From Enoplolaimus lenunculus (lineage: Eukaryota > Nematoda > Enoplea > Enoplida > Thoracostomopsidae), in assembly GCA_030248215.1 (NCBI GenBank), contig JASANG010003332.1:62001-126000 (forward strand): a stretch of DNA of 64,000 nucleotides. The letters run 5' to 3'. Each line of letters begins with the position of its first letter. Position 1 is the stretch's first letter. Of the stretch, positions 23,401-34,243 are shown in pieces. Both the position numbers and the translations under genes were made by a program. Below the pieces are notes generated by a model, which did no database searches, had not been told where the DNA came from, and saw nothing but the letters and a program-made list of their open reading frames with translations.

Positions 23401-25698
23401 AAAAAATTTCAGCAGTTATTGTCTTTTTCTACAATAAAGTCCTAAGTTAAAAACCGTTGCTGAAGGCGGTCAATGTATAGAACAGGACCGTAGCCGTAGT
23501 ATACTCATATTCATAAGTCTAAGCCTAAGCAAAAAGTTAGTCTAAAAAGAGTAAGCTTACTCTATTGCGGTTCCGCGGAAAAGCGTTCCGCCCTTGATGT
23601 TTACATAGGCCCTGAAGCCTAAGCAAAGAACAAGACAATTGTATGAATCTCAATTGAGGCCGTCTACTTACCGTTCATAACCAAAATTTACATTTTTTAT
23701 TTTATTTTGAATTGCGAAATGGCTCAGCAAGACGTCGTTCAACATATTAGCTGGTGTTAGCCAGAATTTCATTTCAGCAGGGTACTACTTGAAGTAAAAA
23801 CATTTTCATTGTTAAAATGATACATTCTTCGTAACCTATTCCTACCATTGAACACATTCTTGTAGGTTTGCTGCGAAGCTTGATATATGTCGGTCATACA
23901 CCAGCATGGATATATTTCTCATAAAAGGAAAAGGCATCTTATTTCATTGACTATAGGCAATATTTTGAGAAAAAAAGTGAAAAAATTATCACTAGCGAAA
24001 ACGGATAGTGATGAAAACTGTCAAAACGGAAAAACAAGTGTTTCCCAATATTTAACAGAAACAGTAAATCCGGCTGCAGCATACATGTTCGTGAATTGTC
24101 ATATTGTTTGCGGTCATTCTGGTTTGTTCTTCGTCGTCTTCAGTCTCTCCGCTATCACCGTAATCGTCGCTGTAATATTCGTCGTCGGAATCACAAAAAT
24201 CTGATTGAACTTTGCGAATTTCTAAAAATTAATGTTATTTTAAAGAATTTTTAAACACAATATGATTCCTGATATATACCAAGTGCGCCGGAACACTTTC
24301 ACAATTGTAGGGAGATCGAACAGTAACCCTTCGATCGAAACATATATTCGAAGTTCAGATGCTAAATGCAGATCGTATTTCTTCCAAAAAGAAACATTTT
24401 CTAAATTTTAAGGGCTCTGGAACTCAGCACAAATTTTTGTCACTGCTATATATACTGTAAGATATGATTTTCACTAAGCCACTATCAAGAGATAACCACG
24501 CGGAAATTGCGTTACCAGTTTAGGTTGAATGTTTTTGCCTCAAACCGCGCAAACAATACGTTATTCGAAAAACATTCTGTGTATGATTGACAAAATGTTT
24601 GAGTTATTTTCTGCAAGATCCGTTTGTACTTAAACCAGAATTTGAAAGAACTTTAGTCACAGATGATTGCCAGGCACGAGTTAATGCTATGTTCTTAACT
24701 TGGCCATTTAAATTAAAAATTATCCATGTTACTTTGTATGTTCAATCTTGGCTGCATATTTCTTATTAAAATCGACTCCAAAATATGGAGACCAAAAGTG
24801 GTGGTCGACTTGGAGGATGCCTTTCGTATATCCGATAAATCCTTACGAGTCACTTTTTCAAGTACTAAACTAAAATTAGCAATCGCTGATCACAATAAAT
24901 CAACTGGCCATGTTGTAATGAAGGCAATAGTGAATTCATTTCTTCGGCTCTAAAGGCATCCTCCGAGTCGACCACCACATTTGGTCTCCAGATTTTAGAG
25001 TCGATTTTCATAAGAAACCTGCAACCAAGATTGAACATACAAAGTAACATGCATAATTTTCAAATCTTTAAATGTCCACGTGAAGAACACAGCATTAACT
25101 CATGCCTTGCAATCATCTGTGACTATATTTTCATGCGTAATATCTTGCTTATATATTTAACACACATATATATTGTGAGCCCAAAAATGGTGCCGAAAAA
25201 GCAAGTGTCGACGGCTTCTTCTCGTACAGAATTTACAGCAAGTGTCATTTCGTACTTTTATTCAATTCAACCCAACCAGGTCGAATATTGGACTTGCAGG
25301 CCTTCGCAATCGCAGCCATGTGCTTTCCAATATAATCAGAATTGTTTGAAGTACAAAAAACTCGTTGTGTAAATATTGAGGAAATTGTGTTTTTGATGTT
25401 TTTGTTTGCGCGTCCCAACGCACGATCGATCCCGTTGCGATCATCTTTAACTTGCAAAAGTTCATTCAGTTGCAGTAAAAATGTGTCACACGCATCGCGA
25501 CTGGGCCACTCAAATCGCCAGCTACGTAAAGTGCAAAGTAATTCTGCGAAGTATGCAGATGTTGGCGTTTCAAAGTACTGATTAAATAGCTGCAACATAT
25601 ATACTGAGTACTCAGTGCGATTGTAGTTTGCAGTTGCGGTGTTTAGCAACTTGTGGTATGCATTGTTCAGCTCGTCACGTTCGTCAAACGGTATTTTC
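20473..25698 (-). CDS. C-terminal part of a multi-exon gene of unknown function, 395 aa seen
   Basis: I do not recognise this protein. Five exons join in phase: 25256-25698, 24085-24221, 23152-23390, 21142-21347, 20473-20636, ending in TAG. Boundaries: TTTTCAG|G, A|GTACGA to TTTTAG|AA, CAT|GTATGC to TTTCAG|CTT, AG|GTAATT to TTTCAG|G, and G|GTGGAA to TTTTAG|AA. The last donor is weak. The product is mostly predicted helix (for example YSVYMLQLFNQYFETPTSAY and NMDPVTRACFAAVVELCA), with one very acidic, Tyr-bearing stretch in the 24.1 kb exon (CDSDDEYYSDDYGDSGETED). No catalytic motif is visible. A helical-repeat scaffold is possible but not shown. The first exon here opens in phase 2, so coding sequence upstream is still missing. 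A 170-bp-arm inverted repeat sits in the first intron. Confidence 0.72.
23466..23611 (+). mobile_element. hexamer MITE in an intron of the unknown gene
   Basis: GGTCAATGTATAGAACAGG at left, CCGCCCTTGATGTTTACATA-GGCC at right, with only a short hexamer core (AAGTCTAAGCCTAAGC). It lies in the intron between exons 24085-24221 and 23152-23390. Confidence 0.8.
24654..25125. repeat. large inverted repeat: 170-bp arms, 128-bp loop
   Basis: The left arm 24654-24823 and right arm 24952-25125 are inverted copies, about 85-90% alike by eye; shared strings include GTCACAGATGATTGC, ACTTTGTATGTTCAATCTTG and GTGGTGGTCGACT. Both arms keep an open frame reading KIDSKIWRP.VVVD.EDAF on opposite strands. The whole lies in an intron of the minus-strand unknown gene, so its transcript could fold into a long hairpin. 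No 8-bp or TA duplication was seen at the edges. Confidence 0.85.
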
Positions 25699-25769
25699 CT
25701 GAAAATAAATTTGCCTGTAATTTATCAAAAATCACGATGATAGGACGAAATCTAGTGCGAAAGTTTTAC

Positions 25770-26000
25770 TACAACTTGTAACGCATTTTCATATAGAGTA
25801 GACTATAGCGACATAGCGCAAACTGTGATCACCAAATAATGCACAACACAGAGCATCCCAGAGGTTGAACGTTAAGGTTCTGAGCTAATTGTGAAAGTGC
25901 CCAAACATCTCCGTCATGTGAGTCCCGGTTGGATCCAAACCTTAAAAAGTATCACCAAATGAAAAAAGACTGATATGAATGGGTAGATTCGCTATTTATT
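25770..26000 (+). repeat. decayed copy of the tRNA-like piggyBac MITE
   Basis: CGCATTTTCATATAGAGTAG-ACTAT aligns with the left end of the element at 8532. A tRNA-like part follows: GAGCTAATTGTGAAAGTG as A box and CCCGGTTGGATCC as B box. The terminal TTAA sites are no longer recognisable. Confidence 0.45.
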
Positions 26001-28000
26001 GCTCTTATTCATACAAATACGCTTAGTCCACTTAGACCAGTATAAGGTTGGCGTACGGTGCTGGGTAGGGTGTCGGAGAGCGCCACACGACAAGCATAGC
26101 GTAACCCTAACAGTGTATGTGTAACATGTGCATCTCCGAATAGTGCGCTCTAAATCCCTAAAAATCGTGGTGCCACCGGAAGTGAAGAATTCTGAAGGTG
26201 GATGCCGGAATAACTTTTTTGAAATCGGAGAAAAAATCGAAGCCTGTCGTAAAACAATGTTACACAGCTAAAATTGTATGAAAATCAGTAAATTTTATCC
26301 ATAATCTAGATGTCAACACTTTAGATTTATAGAATTGTTTCCATTTCACAAACTCACTGAACGACAAAACTGTACTGTAAAAACACTACATAAAATACTT
26401 CAGTTATATATTTCATTAACTTATTTCAAATATGTACAAAATATTGAGTAAATCTGTGCTGAAATAGTGTGAGTAAAACTACTGCTGTCATTTGCTGATT
26501 AATTAAGTAAGCGTAAAATTAAGAATTTTGTGTTTGCCTAAAATTACGCAAAACTTTGCCCTGCATCACAGTAAGTGAAACCGACACTTAATCCTACAAC
26601 AGTTTTACATTTATTTTAAGCATATTTTAGTGAGTGGTATAAAAATGCGAAAACTGCCACGCCGACATTACTGAAACCTTCGGTTGGCAAAAGTGCTACC
26701 AGAGCCGAAGCTCCAAATTCGGCGGTTCGTTTTCAACACGGAGCGCAAGTCGGCGACAAACTTCAATTGAACCATGCTGAAAACTATGTTGCCCTCACCT
26801 GTAAACCCGCGTTTCAATTTCGTTATTAACTAAATTTTTGGCGATAAACTGCGTTATGGTATTTCGCCATTCTAACGGCAATGTGATAAACATATCTGAA
26901 GACATTACAAGTGTAAGAGATTCAACACAACACGCTGGTTCAATTGGACAACGTAGAAGCAGAAACGCAAGTTGGCAAAAGTTTTCAGATTCGTTCGAAC
27001 ACCACTGACGAAATCGATTGCTGTTATTCGTTTTGGAATGTTCCTGAAACGTGACTGTGTTTTCTTTAAATTTGAAATTGCTCCCAATAGTAGGTGTATT
27101 GAAATTTAAAAAAGTTTTGCGTAAATTATAAATTGCTTCGCATCGTTGGTAGACAGTGTTGCCGAAAGCGGACGCTAGTCGTAGCTATAGATTGTTCCTA
27201 TAAGTTTTATGAATTTGAAATTCGTCCCAATAGGAGATGTTGAAATTAGAAAAAATGCTTAGATTTTTAGTAGTTCAATATCGTTGGTATATTTACAATT
27301 GCAGAAAACGGTTTCTGTTCGACTACGTTTTTTTTGGAAAATTTGAAAATGATCATTAGATAAACTGATTTAGAAAATGTTTTGTTTATTTATATAATTA
27401 AAGTTGGATTGCCCCACATACGTATTTTTGACAGATTTCAGCGATTAACTTCGTTTACAGCAATTTCTTACAACAGAAACATAAGTGTTCTGTGAAAAGA
27501 AAACTTGCATGCAGATTGTTGTACATTCGCTAACTTTTGTGCATTGCGCAAAACCGGCACACTAGTATTTAGTTGTTCAGCATCGTTAAAGAACACTATT
27601 GGCGAACAAGGTTTGCTGTTTTTGTTTCAAATTGGTGCAAAAATGTGCTTTAATTTTTAAATATAAAGAACTATTTAGACTTCGCTTGTAACCAGTTTTA
27701 TGTTTTTTGAAAAATATTCCGGACATTAATTGTAATAGCAAGAAAAACAATTTTTGTTGCTGCTGTGATATCCCATTTTACAGCAAAGTCCCTAGTGATT
27801 AGTACAATCGCCATGTGTAAATATGTAGTGTTTATGTACAAAAGTTCTTGTTTTGGTTGAAATATAATAAGCCGAGCCAATTTGTGCCGAACATTATAAG
27901 CGAATCTAAGGTTACGGCTAACCATCAATGTAAACCAAAACCTATTAAAACCTAAGTGAAGACAATGCGCACAATTTCGCTCTGGACTCTACAGTGCATT
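26000..28000. other. long intron-like stretch with weak internal repetition
   Basis: This lies between the likely first exon and the next exon of the unknown gene. Around 26800-27650, similar blocks (a GAAATT..CCCAATAG string, then CATCGTTGGTA, then a GAAAACGG-type string) recur about every 150 bp in degenerate form. A missing exon probably lies here, but I could not fix it. Confidence 0.35.
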
Positions 28001-28001
28001 G

Positions 28002-28190
28002 TTGACCCTTTTCTCAAACGCTGAGAGATGATTTTTTCAACGTTTAACCACTTTTTACATTAAGTTCATTATGCGCGACTTAGCGCAACGTATGTTGATA
28101 TGCCTCCCACTTCAGTCTCCAGGGTTCGAAGCCTTGCTTGAACTAAGGTAGAACTCCAACCGATACGCAATTGCGGATCCGCGGTCTTAG
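28002..28190 (+). repeat. decayed copy of the tRNA-like MITE, with a good T-arm
   Basis: GACCCTTTTCTCAAACGCTG recalls the terminus of the element at 8532. At 28078-28140 the tRNA-like core has A box TTAGCGCAACGTATG and T-arm CAGGGTTCGAAGCCTTG, whose five stem pairs all form. The anticodon and acceptor stems do not, so it is not called a tRNA gene. Confidence 0.5.
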
Positions 28191-28418
28191 AGGCGGCTGC
28201 CACCACTGCAGGCCATATCAAAATTGTTAGTAAAATTACTTTGCGTATTTTGCCCAAACATGACAGCCAATTAGGGAGTGAGGCGACAAACCCAGCCACT
28301 TGCATACAACACTTTAAAACGTGTAAACAATAAAACACAAAAAATATCCTTCTTCGCCGGAAAATACTGGCGCCACCAATGAATAATTGTGAAATTATGC
28401 AAATAAAATGCCCCGTAC

Positions 28419-28649
28419 CGCATTGTTATTTCCATCTTTTTCGTCATCCTCTTCGCTACTGAAACTATAAAGCGTCGATATTACGGAATTAAGTGCATTT
28501 TTATCCGGAACTGGAGTTGTGTTAAGTATTTGAATTGCTTCATCGTAAGTAACGGTCGGTGCAGCTTTGATCTCGTCAGTGATGAGTGTTGATAGGTTTC
28601 GTCCTCGTAACAGACCAGGAACACGTCTTGTTCGTTTAGTCCGAGCCAT
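28419..28649 (-). CDS. probable first coding exon of the same unknown gene (77 codons)
   Basis: An ATG opens 77 codons with balanced, protein-like composition: a basic start (MARTKRTRRVPGLLRGR), a likely helix (TVTYDEAIQILNTTPVPDKN) and an acidic end (SSEEDDEKDGNNN). A good donor GCG|GTACGG follows in phase 0. The next exon I can see downstream (25698) needs a phase-2 partner. Either a further exon, of length 2 more than a multiple of 3, lies between 25.7 and 28.4 kb, or this is a separate gene. The strand and distance fit one gene. An open stretch of about 80 codons at 27700-27930 on the same strand is a candidate but has no clear splice sites. Confidence 0.55.
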
Positions 28650-28861
28650 ATTTGACTCAATTATAAAATTTTACAGTTTTTTTGACATATACAATATTTT
28701 AGCGCAGCTACAGATTGCAAAACAAAGTGACAAAAATTACGAACTGAGGGGGAGCGAGATTAGTTGAAGGACAATGGAATGTGTGGTTAGCGTACACTTT
28801 TTTGATGTTGTTAGACAATTTTTTGACGTAATGTTTTTAGCAACCTAAAATTCTGAAACAG

Positions 28862-29033
28862 TCAATAGTCTAGCACAGTATTGTAAGCATATTCCTATGC
28901 CTAAAGCCTAAACGTAAGAATAAGCTTATACCTAAACCCGAGCCTAAGCCTAAGGACAAAATGATTTAAAGCTTAAGCTTACTGTATTTGCATGCCAACA
29001 GAAAAGCATTCCGTCCCTGATCTTTACACGGGC
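28862..29033 (+). mobile_element. hexamer MITE upstream of the unknown gene
   Basis: Core with CCTAAAGCCTAAACG and GAGCCTAAGCCTAAGG, then GCTTAAGCTTACTG and the conserved tail GCATTCCGTCCCTGATC..ACACGGGC. Its left terminus is eroded. Confidence 0.75.
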
Positions 29034-29689
29034 TTAAACAATTATCAGCACAGAGAAAGCAAGAGATTTAGAGGGTAGAAAAACTTGCCTAACCATAGAA
29101 TTCTTTTAATGTTGTCAAAATATTTTTCTATTAACCAAAAGTTTTTGCTAAAGCCGGGGTCATATCTGTTCATTTTAGAACAGGGTCGCGAAACACCGTG
29201 GACATTAATCCTAAATTTGGAGTCTGGCTGGGTACATGTAATGATAAGGTTCTGTAGAAGGCATAAAGATGTGTAAAAAACTCAGCAACTGTGGCTAGCC
29301 TGCTGGAGTAGAATCTGAGAATTTCTCGACCATAAGATCTAAACCTTCTAATAGCGCGTTTTTTTCAACACTGGTGACAGCTGCTCTGTACAGGCGAAAA
29401 TTTTTTTCAATATTCACACATCTAGTTTATTTTAAATTTATTGGTATACCTGGTTATGAGTTATGATTGAATACTTCAAAATACGAGCTAAAATCTATGA
29501 CCATTTATCTAAAATGTTTGTAGCGCATATCACCAGTTGGCGATAGGCCTTATATTTTCGAATTAGCTAATAATAAAGCTTGGAAACTCAGCACTTTTTA
29601 CACCGGTTTACCCTGCCTCTGGGGATATTCTTAAATCTGCAACAGCAGCAGTCGACAGGTTGAAAGGATAGGCGCTATACGCATTTCAG

Positions 29690-29835
29690 AAAATGGTCCC
29701 TGTTCATACCCTTAGCGCATGTTTCCGTCTACGCTTCAAACCCACCATCGTTGTGAAACTATGTACATCATCGAAAACCCTTGTATGTTCCTCTTGAAAA
29801 TTTTTAGCCTGCCAGCAAGGAGAGCTGGCTACTGG
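29690..29835 (+). repeat. GAGCTGGCTAC repeat, copy 1
   Basis: Shares CATCGAAAACCCTTGTA, a TTGAAAATTTTTAGCC-type string and GAGAGCTGGCTACTGGCC with copies at 39825-39970 and 48835-48970. The end and family are unknown; it is about 140 bp, in the same orientation each time. Confidence 0.65.
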
Positions 29836-32360
29836 CCTGCACAAAATGCAAGGATTAATGCTACATGCTGATTTTAATTAGTTGGTCATTAGAATACTTT
29901 GAACCAAAGCAACCATACTTGTATTATACATTTGAAACCATTTCAGTTGAAAAAGTCAGTAAACAGTTTACCTCAAAATTACCAATGTATCGATGGGTGC
30001 TAAGCAACACAATTGATATATTGCAAAACAAACCATTCCACAGGCTATAAAAACAGATTCGCTGCTATGTTGACACGCAATGTACTTGTAACTGTAATTA
30101 AATAGTAGCCATCTGCTGGCACATAGTAACGATTTAATTTATGGGGCGCTCAACCCTGGCCCCATGTATAGATCAGGGAAGGAACGTCGTGTTCCTGTGG
30201 GACTGTAAAATGCTGTAAGCTTAAGTTTTAGACTATTTTTTGCTTGCGCTTAAGCTTACGCTTAGGAATATACTTAAATAGTGTTTACGTCCCTGTTTAT
30301 ACATTGCCCGTAAAAATATTTTCGGTGTTTAAGATGAAGGGGGTTATTCTAAAATTTACAAAAATGTCTGTTTTTTCGTTTGGACCGAAATTTATTATTC
30401 ATTAAACTTTCCAGCTTACAACTAAGGGGGGGGGTTTGAATGATGCGTGAGTGCGCCAGTGTGCAAATTTAATCGAGGGCATCCGTCATAGCGGGCAGCT
30501 TTGAGGTTCTTGTCTTAACATTTTACCTGCTCTCTCTCGTCAGACAACATAAGTTTTCTAAGGAGCCTTGAAGATAGCGATGATTTTAATAAGGTTATAT
30601 TTAAAATAATCTTATAGCATCTCTCATAACACATTGCACATGCTTCTTAGGGGTTTTCTTTGTGTCAGCAACCAGCGTTGGTGACAAAGAAATACTTGGT
30701 CATAAACATTCTGTTCCCAGAATACTTATTTTTCATTCGTCCCATTGAACATCTCGACCTGTTGAACACTTGAAATAATCAAGGAAACACTTTAATTGAT
30801 ACCCTTTGGGTGGGAAATTCTTTAATTATATATCTTAACAAAAGTTTATTAGATCTGACATTTCAAGCACCCGGTATATGGATTTTGATCTTTCGGATAC
30901 CGGAACTGGATAGTATATTTTACCGGAACATGATGGTAACGGAGATATTATCTATCAGTTTGTGTACTGTTGGTAGTATTAGAGTCGTGCAAAAGTATGT
31001 GCTTTGATGCGAAAGAATACTTTTAACTTAAATTATAATTTCACTTCATTAATATTACAAATTTAAGATTTTTGCCCGGAAATACAGTGGCACAAAACGG
31101 TGCAGTATATTCACATGTAAAAAGCAGTTTTATGATATTCGGGACCTCAACCGCGAATATCCGGTATCCGATAGATTTATACCAATACCGGAACCGGACA
31201 CAGATTTCCATTTTTGCCGTGATTCCTGCCCGTAATCTCAAATGTACAATATACCTATCGTGAGTCGGTGATATGCCTGCCTACTAACTATAGAGAACCT
31301 GTGAACGATAGTCTGGTAATCAGCGCATATATGAACTTGACTCCAGCTTCAGTATAGATTTTTAGTTCAACATAAGTGACACTTGCTTGTCAGAAAACCA
31401 TTTAACTGGCGATAGTTGCTGCGAACATATAATACGGCTAACGGTTAAATCACTGAAGTCATTTGGTTATACAGCAGAGCAAATTTTATTAAACTCTCTG
31501 AGATGAATCTCGCCGTACTGGCGGAGATATCTCAAAATGAACGATACAAACAGTTCAATATTTGTCAGTGTACTCAAATCGACTATCTCTGAATGGTTGG
31601 TATTGATTTGAACTTATCGTTCAACGGTTCGGTTGCAGAGACATAAAGTTAAATTTGACTAACTCACGTCGACGTTTCTTATCACTTTAGTTGAAGGTTT
31701 AGCAATAACTGTTCTTGCTTGCCAGATTAATCGATGTGGCCAGAAGTCAGCGTTATATTGAGAGTCTAGTTCTGACTATTATAAGTCTAAATCTTTGGGA
31801 GCCGTCTACAATCGGTAACTTTTGAGTTATATTGATGGAAAATAGTCAGGTCAGTGTCCATGAGGTTAACCCGTGACTGGGGTAGGTACGTCCGAAAGTC
31901 ACCAACACGGGAAATCACGACGATCCGTACAATTATCAATCACCCCTGATAGAACCCCATTGAAACGCATGCATGTCCGAAAACAATAACTTCACTTACC
32001 CAAAAGTAATCGACTGAAGCGAGAAAATCAGGTCGAGTACTTTAAGCTTAAGCGTTCTCGCAATTCACTGATTGCCGAAAGATGCACACGGATAGAAGCG
32101 GTCCCACCACAGGATCTTACTAACGGATCTGACTAGACACACTCATGTCGCTTTGCTAAGCGGCAAGAATTAAAACAGCGAAACCGCGAGCAACAGAATT
32201 TGCGTGCTTCGTAATCTTTCCTCGCAACTAATTTTTCAAATTTACGGCACACGCCCAAATTTTTTAGATAAACACGGCTATGCACGCAACTTTCGCCCCT
32301 AACCAGCAGCACCTTGTCGCTGCTGCCTAAGACCAACTCGCCTCTGCTGCGGAGACGTAT
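29836..32360. other. gene-free stretch with one hexamer MITE and an ACCGGA patch
   Basis: Besides the hexamer element at 30158-30308, CCGGAA/ATACCGG words occur at 30870-30930 and 31140-31200, similar to the ACCGGA family. A minus-strand open frame at 32133-32400 is less AT-rich than its surroundings but has no recognisable domain. No gene is called. Confidence 0.4.
30158..30308 (-). mobile_element. hexamer MITE, reverse
   Basis: Opens GGCCCCATGTATAGATCAGG, then TGTGGGACTG and GCTTGCGCTTAAGC; closes TACGTCCCTGTTTATACATT. Its left end mixes features of both termini, so it may be rearranged. Confidence 0.72.
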
Positions 32361-32367
32361 TCGCTTA

Positions 32368-32495
32368 CTGTATTGACCCGAATCAAAAGAGGAGGGGTAA
32401 TAAGAGGGGGTCCCCATTTTGAGTCCGAATCAATAAGATCCTGTATCCCTAATAAGAGTCCGTAAGCGGGTAGAGTCCTAAAACCCAATAGAAAT
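32368..32495 (-). mobile_element. TA-flanked MITE, CTGTA ends, copy 3, truncated
   Basis: Begins CTGTATTGACCCGAATC after TA (32366-32367), then a GGGTAATAAGAGGGG stretch and ATTTTGAGTCCGAATCAAT as in the copy at 43889. Similarity stops near 32495 and no opposite end is found. Confidence 0.75.
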
Positions 32496-33100
32496 ATCTA
32501 GAACAAGAAACCGATGTTTTGCGAAAAGAAAAACTAGTTCAATTCCCTTCAGCACTTCCACTCAAAAATGATGTACACCCAGCGGCAGAGTGTACTCTGA
32601 AACTTTCCTGCCGGCTGATTTGCATATTGGGCTTGACACTCCATTAAACACTTCTTCCCAAAACCGCAAAAATATATAACTCCAACTCGATTCTAACAAT
32701 AGAATTAAACAATATACATATATCCGTAACATATAACCCTCATCCATCTTCAAAACTATCCAGCCGTGATAAAACGCGCATAACAAGCTAAAACTAAAAA
32801 TCATATTTATTAGGTAGATATTTCCAGAAAATTTCGAAAGCTTTCGAAATTTTGAATTTGGTTTTGTGGATCCGGCATATAAGTTAGGTAGAATTTAGTG
32901 CTTCGAAACCGTTTTTACTGAAGTAAAGAACAATTACAACCTATTACAAGTTTCTTCAAAATATATCTGAATTTAAACAAAATTTAGATCATAACAATGT
33001 TTCATAAAATTTCCCTAATTTGCAGTCGTTGTTTTAGACCTGATAACATAATTATCCGTTTCAAACCAGCTTTATATAAAGTATTTAACACTATTTGCAG

Positions 33101-33280
33101 TAGGATAAGCATATTCATAAGCCTAAGCCTAAGCCTAAGCGTGAGCGCAAAGATGAGCCTATTCCTAAGCCTAAACCTAAGTCGAAGCCTAAGCCTAAGC
33201 AAAAAAGTTAGTTTGAAGCTTAAGTTGACTCTGTTACAGTCCCGCAGGTAAACGTTCCAACCCTGTTCTATGCATGGGTC
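33101..33280 (+). mobile_element. hexamer MITE with the longest regular hexamer run
   Basis: ATAAGCCTAAGCCTAAGCCT gives four clean hexamers in a row, with further runs after. It ends GTTCTATGCATGGGTC. In frame, the hexamer spells Leu-Ser or Leu-Arg dipeptides, which explains the low-complexity open frames on both strands here. Confidence 0.8.
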
Positions 33281-33289
33281 AGTGCACTC

Positions 33290-34129
33290 ACAGCCCACCC
33301 TGAAACGATCTGCAAAGTCTGTCTACTTCTGATAGCTACGCCGGTTTTCGGACCTGTACACACATGCAGCGACTCTCTAGGACACCGACACTTCAAAGGT
33401 TGTCTTTCTAGCTCAGAGCCTTCCGAATCAAAGCCGTGTTTGCGGACACCAGCTTGTACGGGGTCTTTACGCCAAGATGTAAACCCAAAAATTTCCGTGC
33501 GAAAGCTCATACATTCTCACAGAAATGTGATTAAAGCTGTTATCACGTAAATTCCATTGAGATTTAGAGGCGCTGGGTGCACTGACATCTGTACAACTAT
33601 GTACACATTTAGATATTAAACAACTCGTCTTCAAAATGCTCATTCATTGAAAGCTTCGACTTTTAATCTTAACCCTGCATCATGAATAAAGTCGAAATAT
33701 GACTTAAGTTGCATCTCTGCAACCCAACAACTATCCAGTAAAAAGTTCTTAAATAGAATCGTTAAAGGAACGCTTGCAAAATCGTGATTTTGATCACCAA
33801 AGCGTCATGCGAGGCAGTGCTAAATGGTCTTTCCGTTGTATACGTAGTTGTTTTGAAGGTAATGTTTTTGTTTAGATTTTATCCTTTGGCAAATACAATT
33901 ACAAAATACTTCTTAAGTCTTTTTTCAAAAAAAGGTTATAGATTGCTTGGTTCTCTAAATTTGATAATTTTTTAATTTAAAACTGTTAATATAATATAAA
34001 AACCGTTAATGTATTTTAGTCAGCGTCCGCACGTCCCTTTCTTTTCATAAAAGTTGATACGGCAAGTATATATACATACATACATATATGTTATTTTTTG
34101 CTTATTTTTTGGCTACATAAATTGGCTCT
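33290..34129. other. gene-free stretch downstream of the F-box gene
   Basis: No exon seen. A short TATACATACATACATATAT simple repeat lies near 34070-34090. Confidence 0.4.
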
Positions 34130-34135
34130 TTTATT
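34130..34135 (-). promoter_or_regulatory. likely polyadenylation signal AATAAA of the F-box gene
   Basis: TTTATT on the plus strand reads AATAAA on the minus strand, about 110 nt beyond the F-box stop codon, a usual distance for a short 3' UTR. No closer canonical signal was noticed. Confidence 0.5.
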
Positions 34136-34243
34136 GTTGCACAAAAACTTAAGTGTTTCTGTCGGCAATATCTAAACAAAACTTACAAAAATACTAAAGC
34201 TGACATTAGAAACCCAGCCATTATTATTTGCTTAGGTCATAGT

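Noticed and set aside
24654-25125. CRISPR-like or bacterial palindrome
   Set aside because: The context is a eukaryotic intron, and there is one inverted pair, not a spaced direct repeat array.
27698-27928. 76-codon minus frame as the missing exon of the unknown gene
   Set aside because: Right strand and place, but I found no acceptor and donor pair with the needed phase.
32133-32417. 94-codon minus frame with basic and Cys-rich composition
   Set aside because: It overlaps the end of a MITE at its start and shows no domain; it is probably chance in a less AT-rich patch.
102-33280. TTAGGC-type arrays as telomere or interstitial telomere sequence
   Set aside because: The arrays are short and degenerate, occur in both orientations, and always sit inside elements with defined ends.
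33002-33298. Leu/Arg- and Leu/Ser-repeat open frames, also at 40237-40654 and 16-201
   Set aside because: They come from in-frame reading of the TAAGCC hexamers in MITEs, not from genes.
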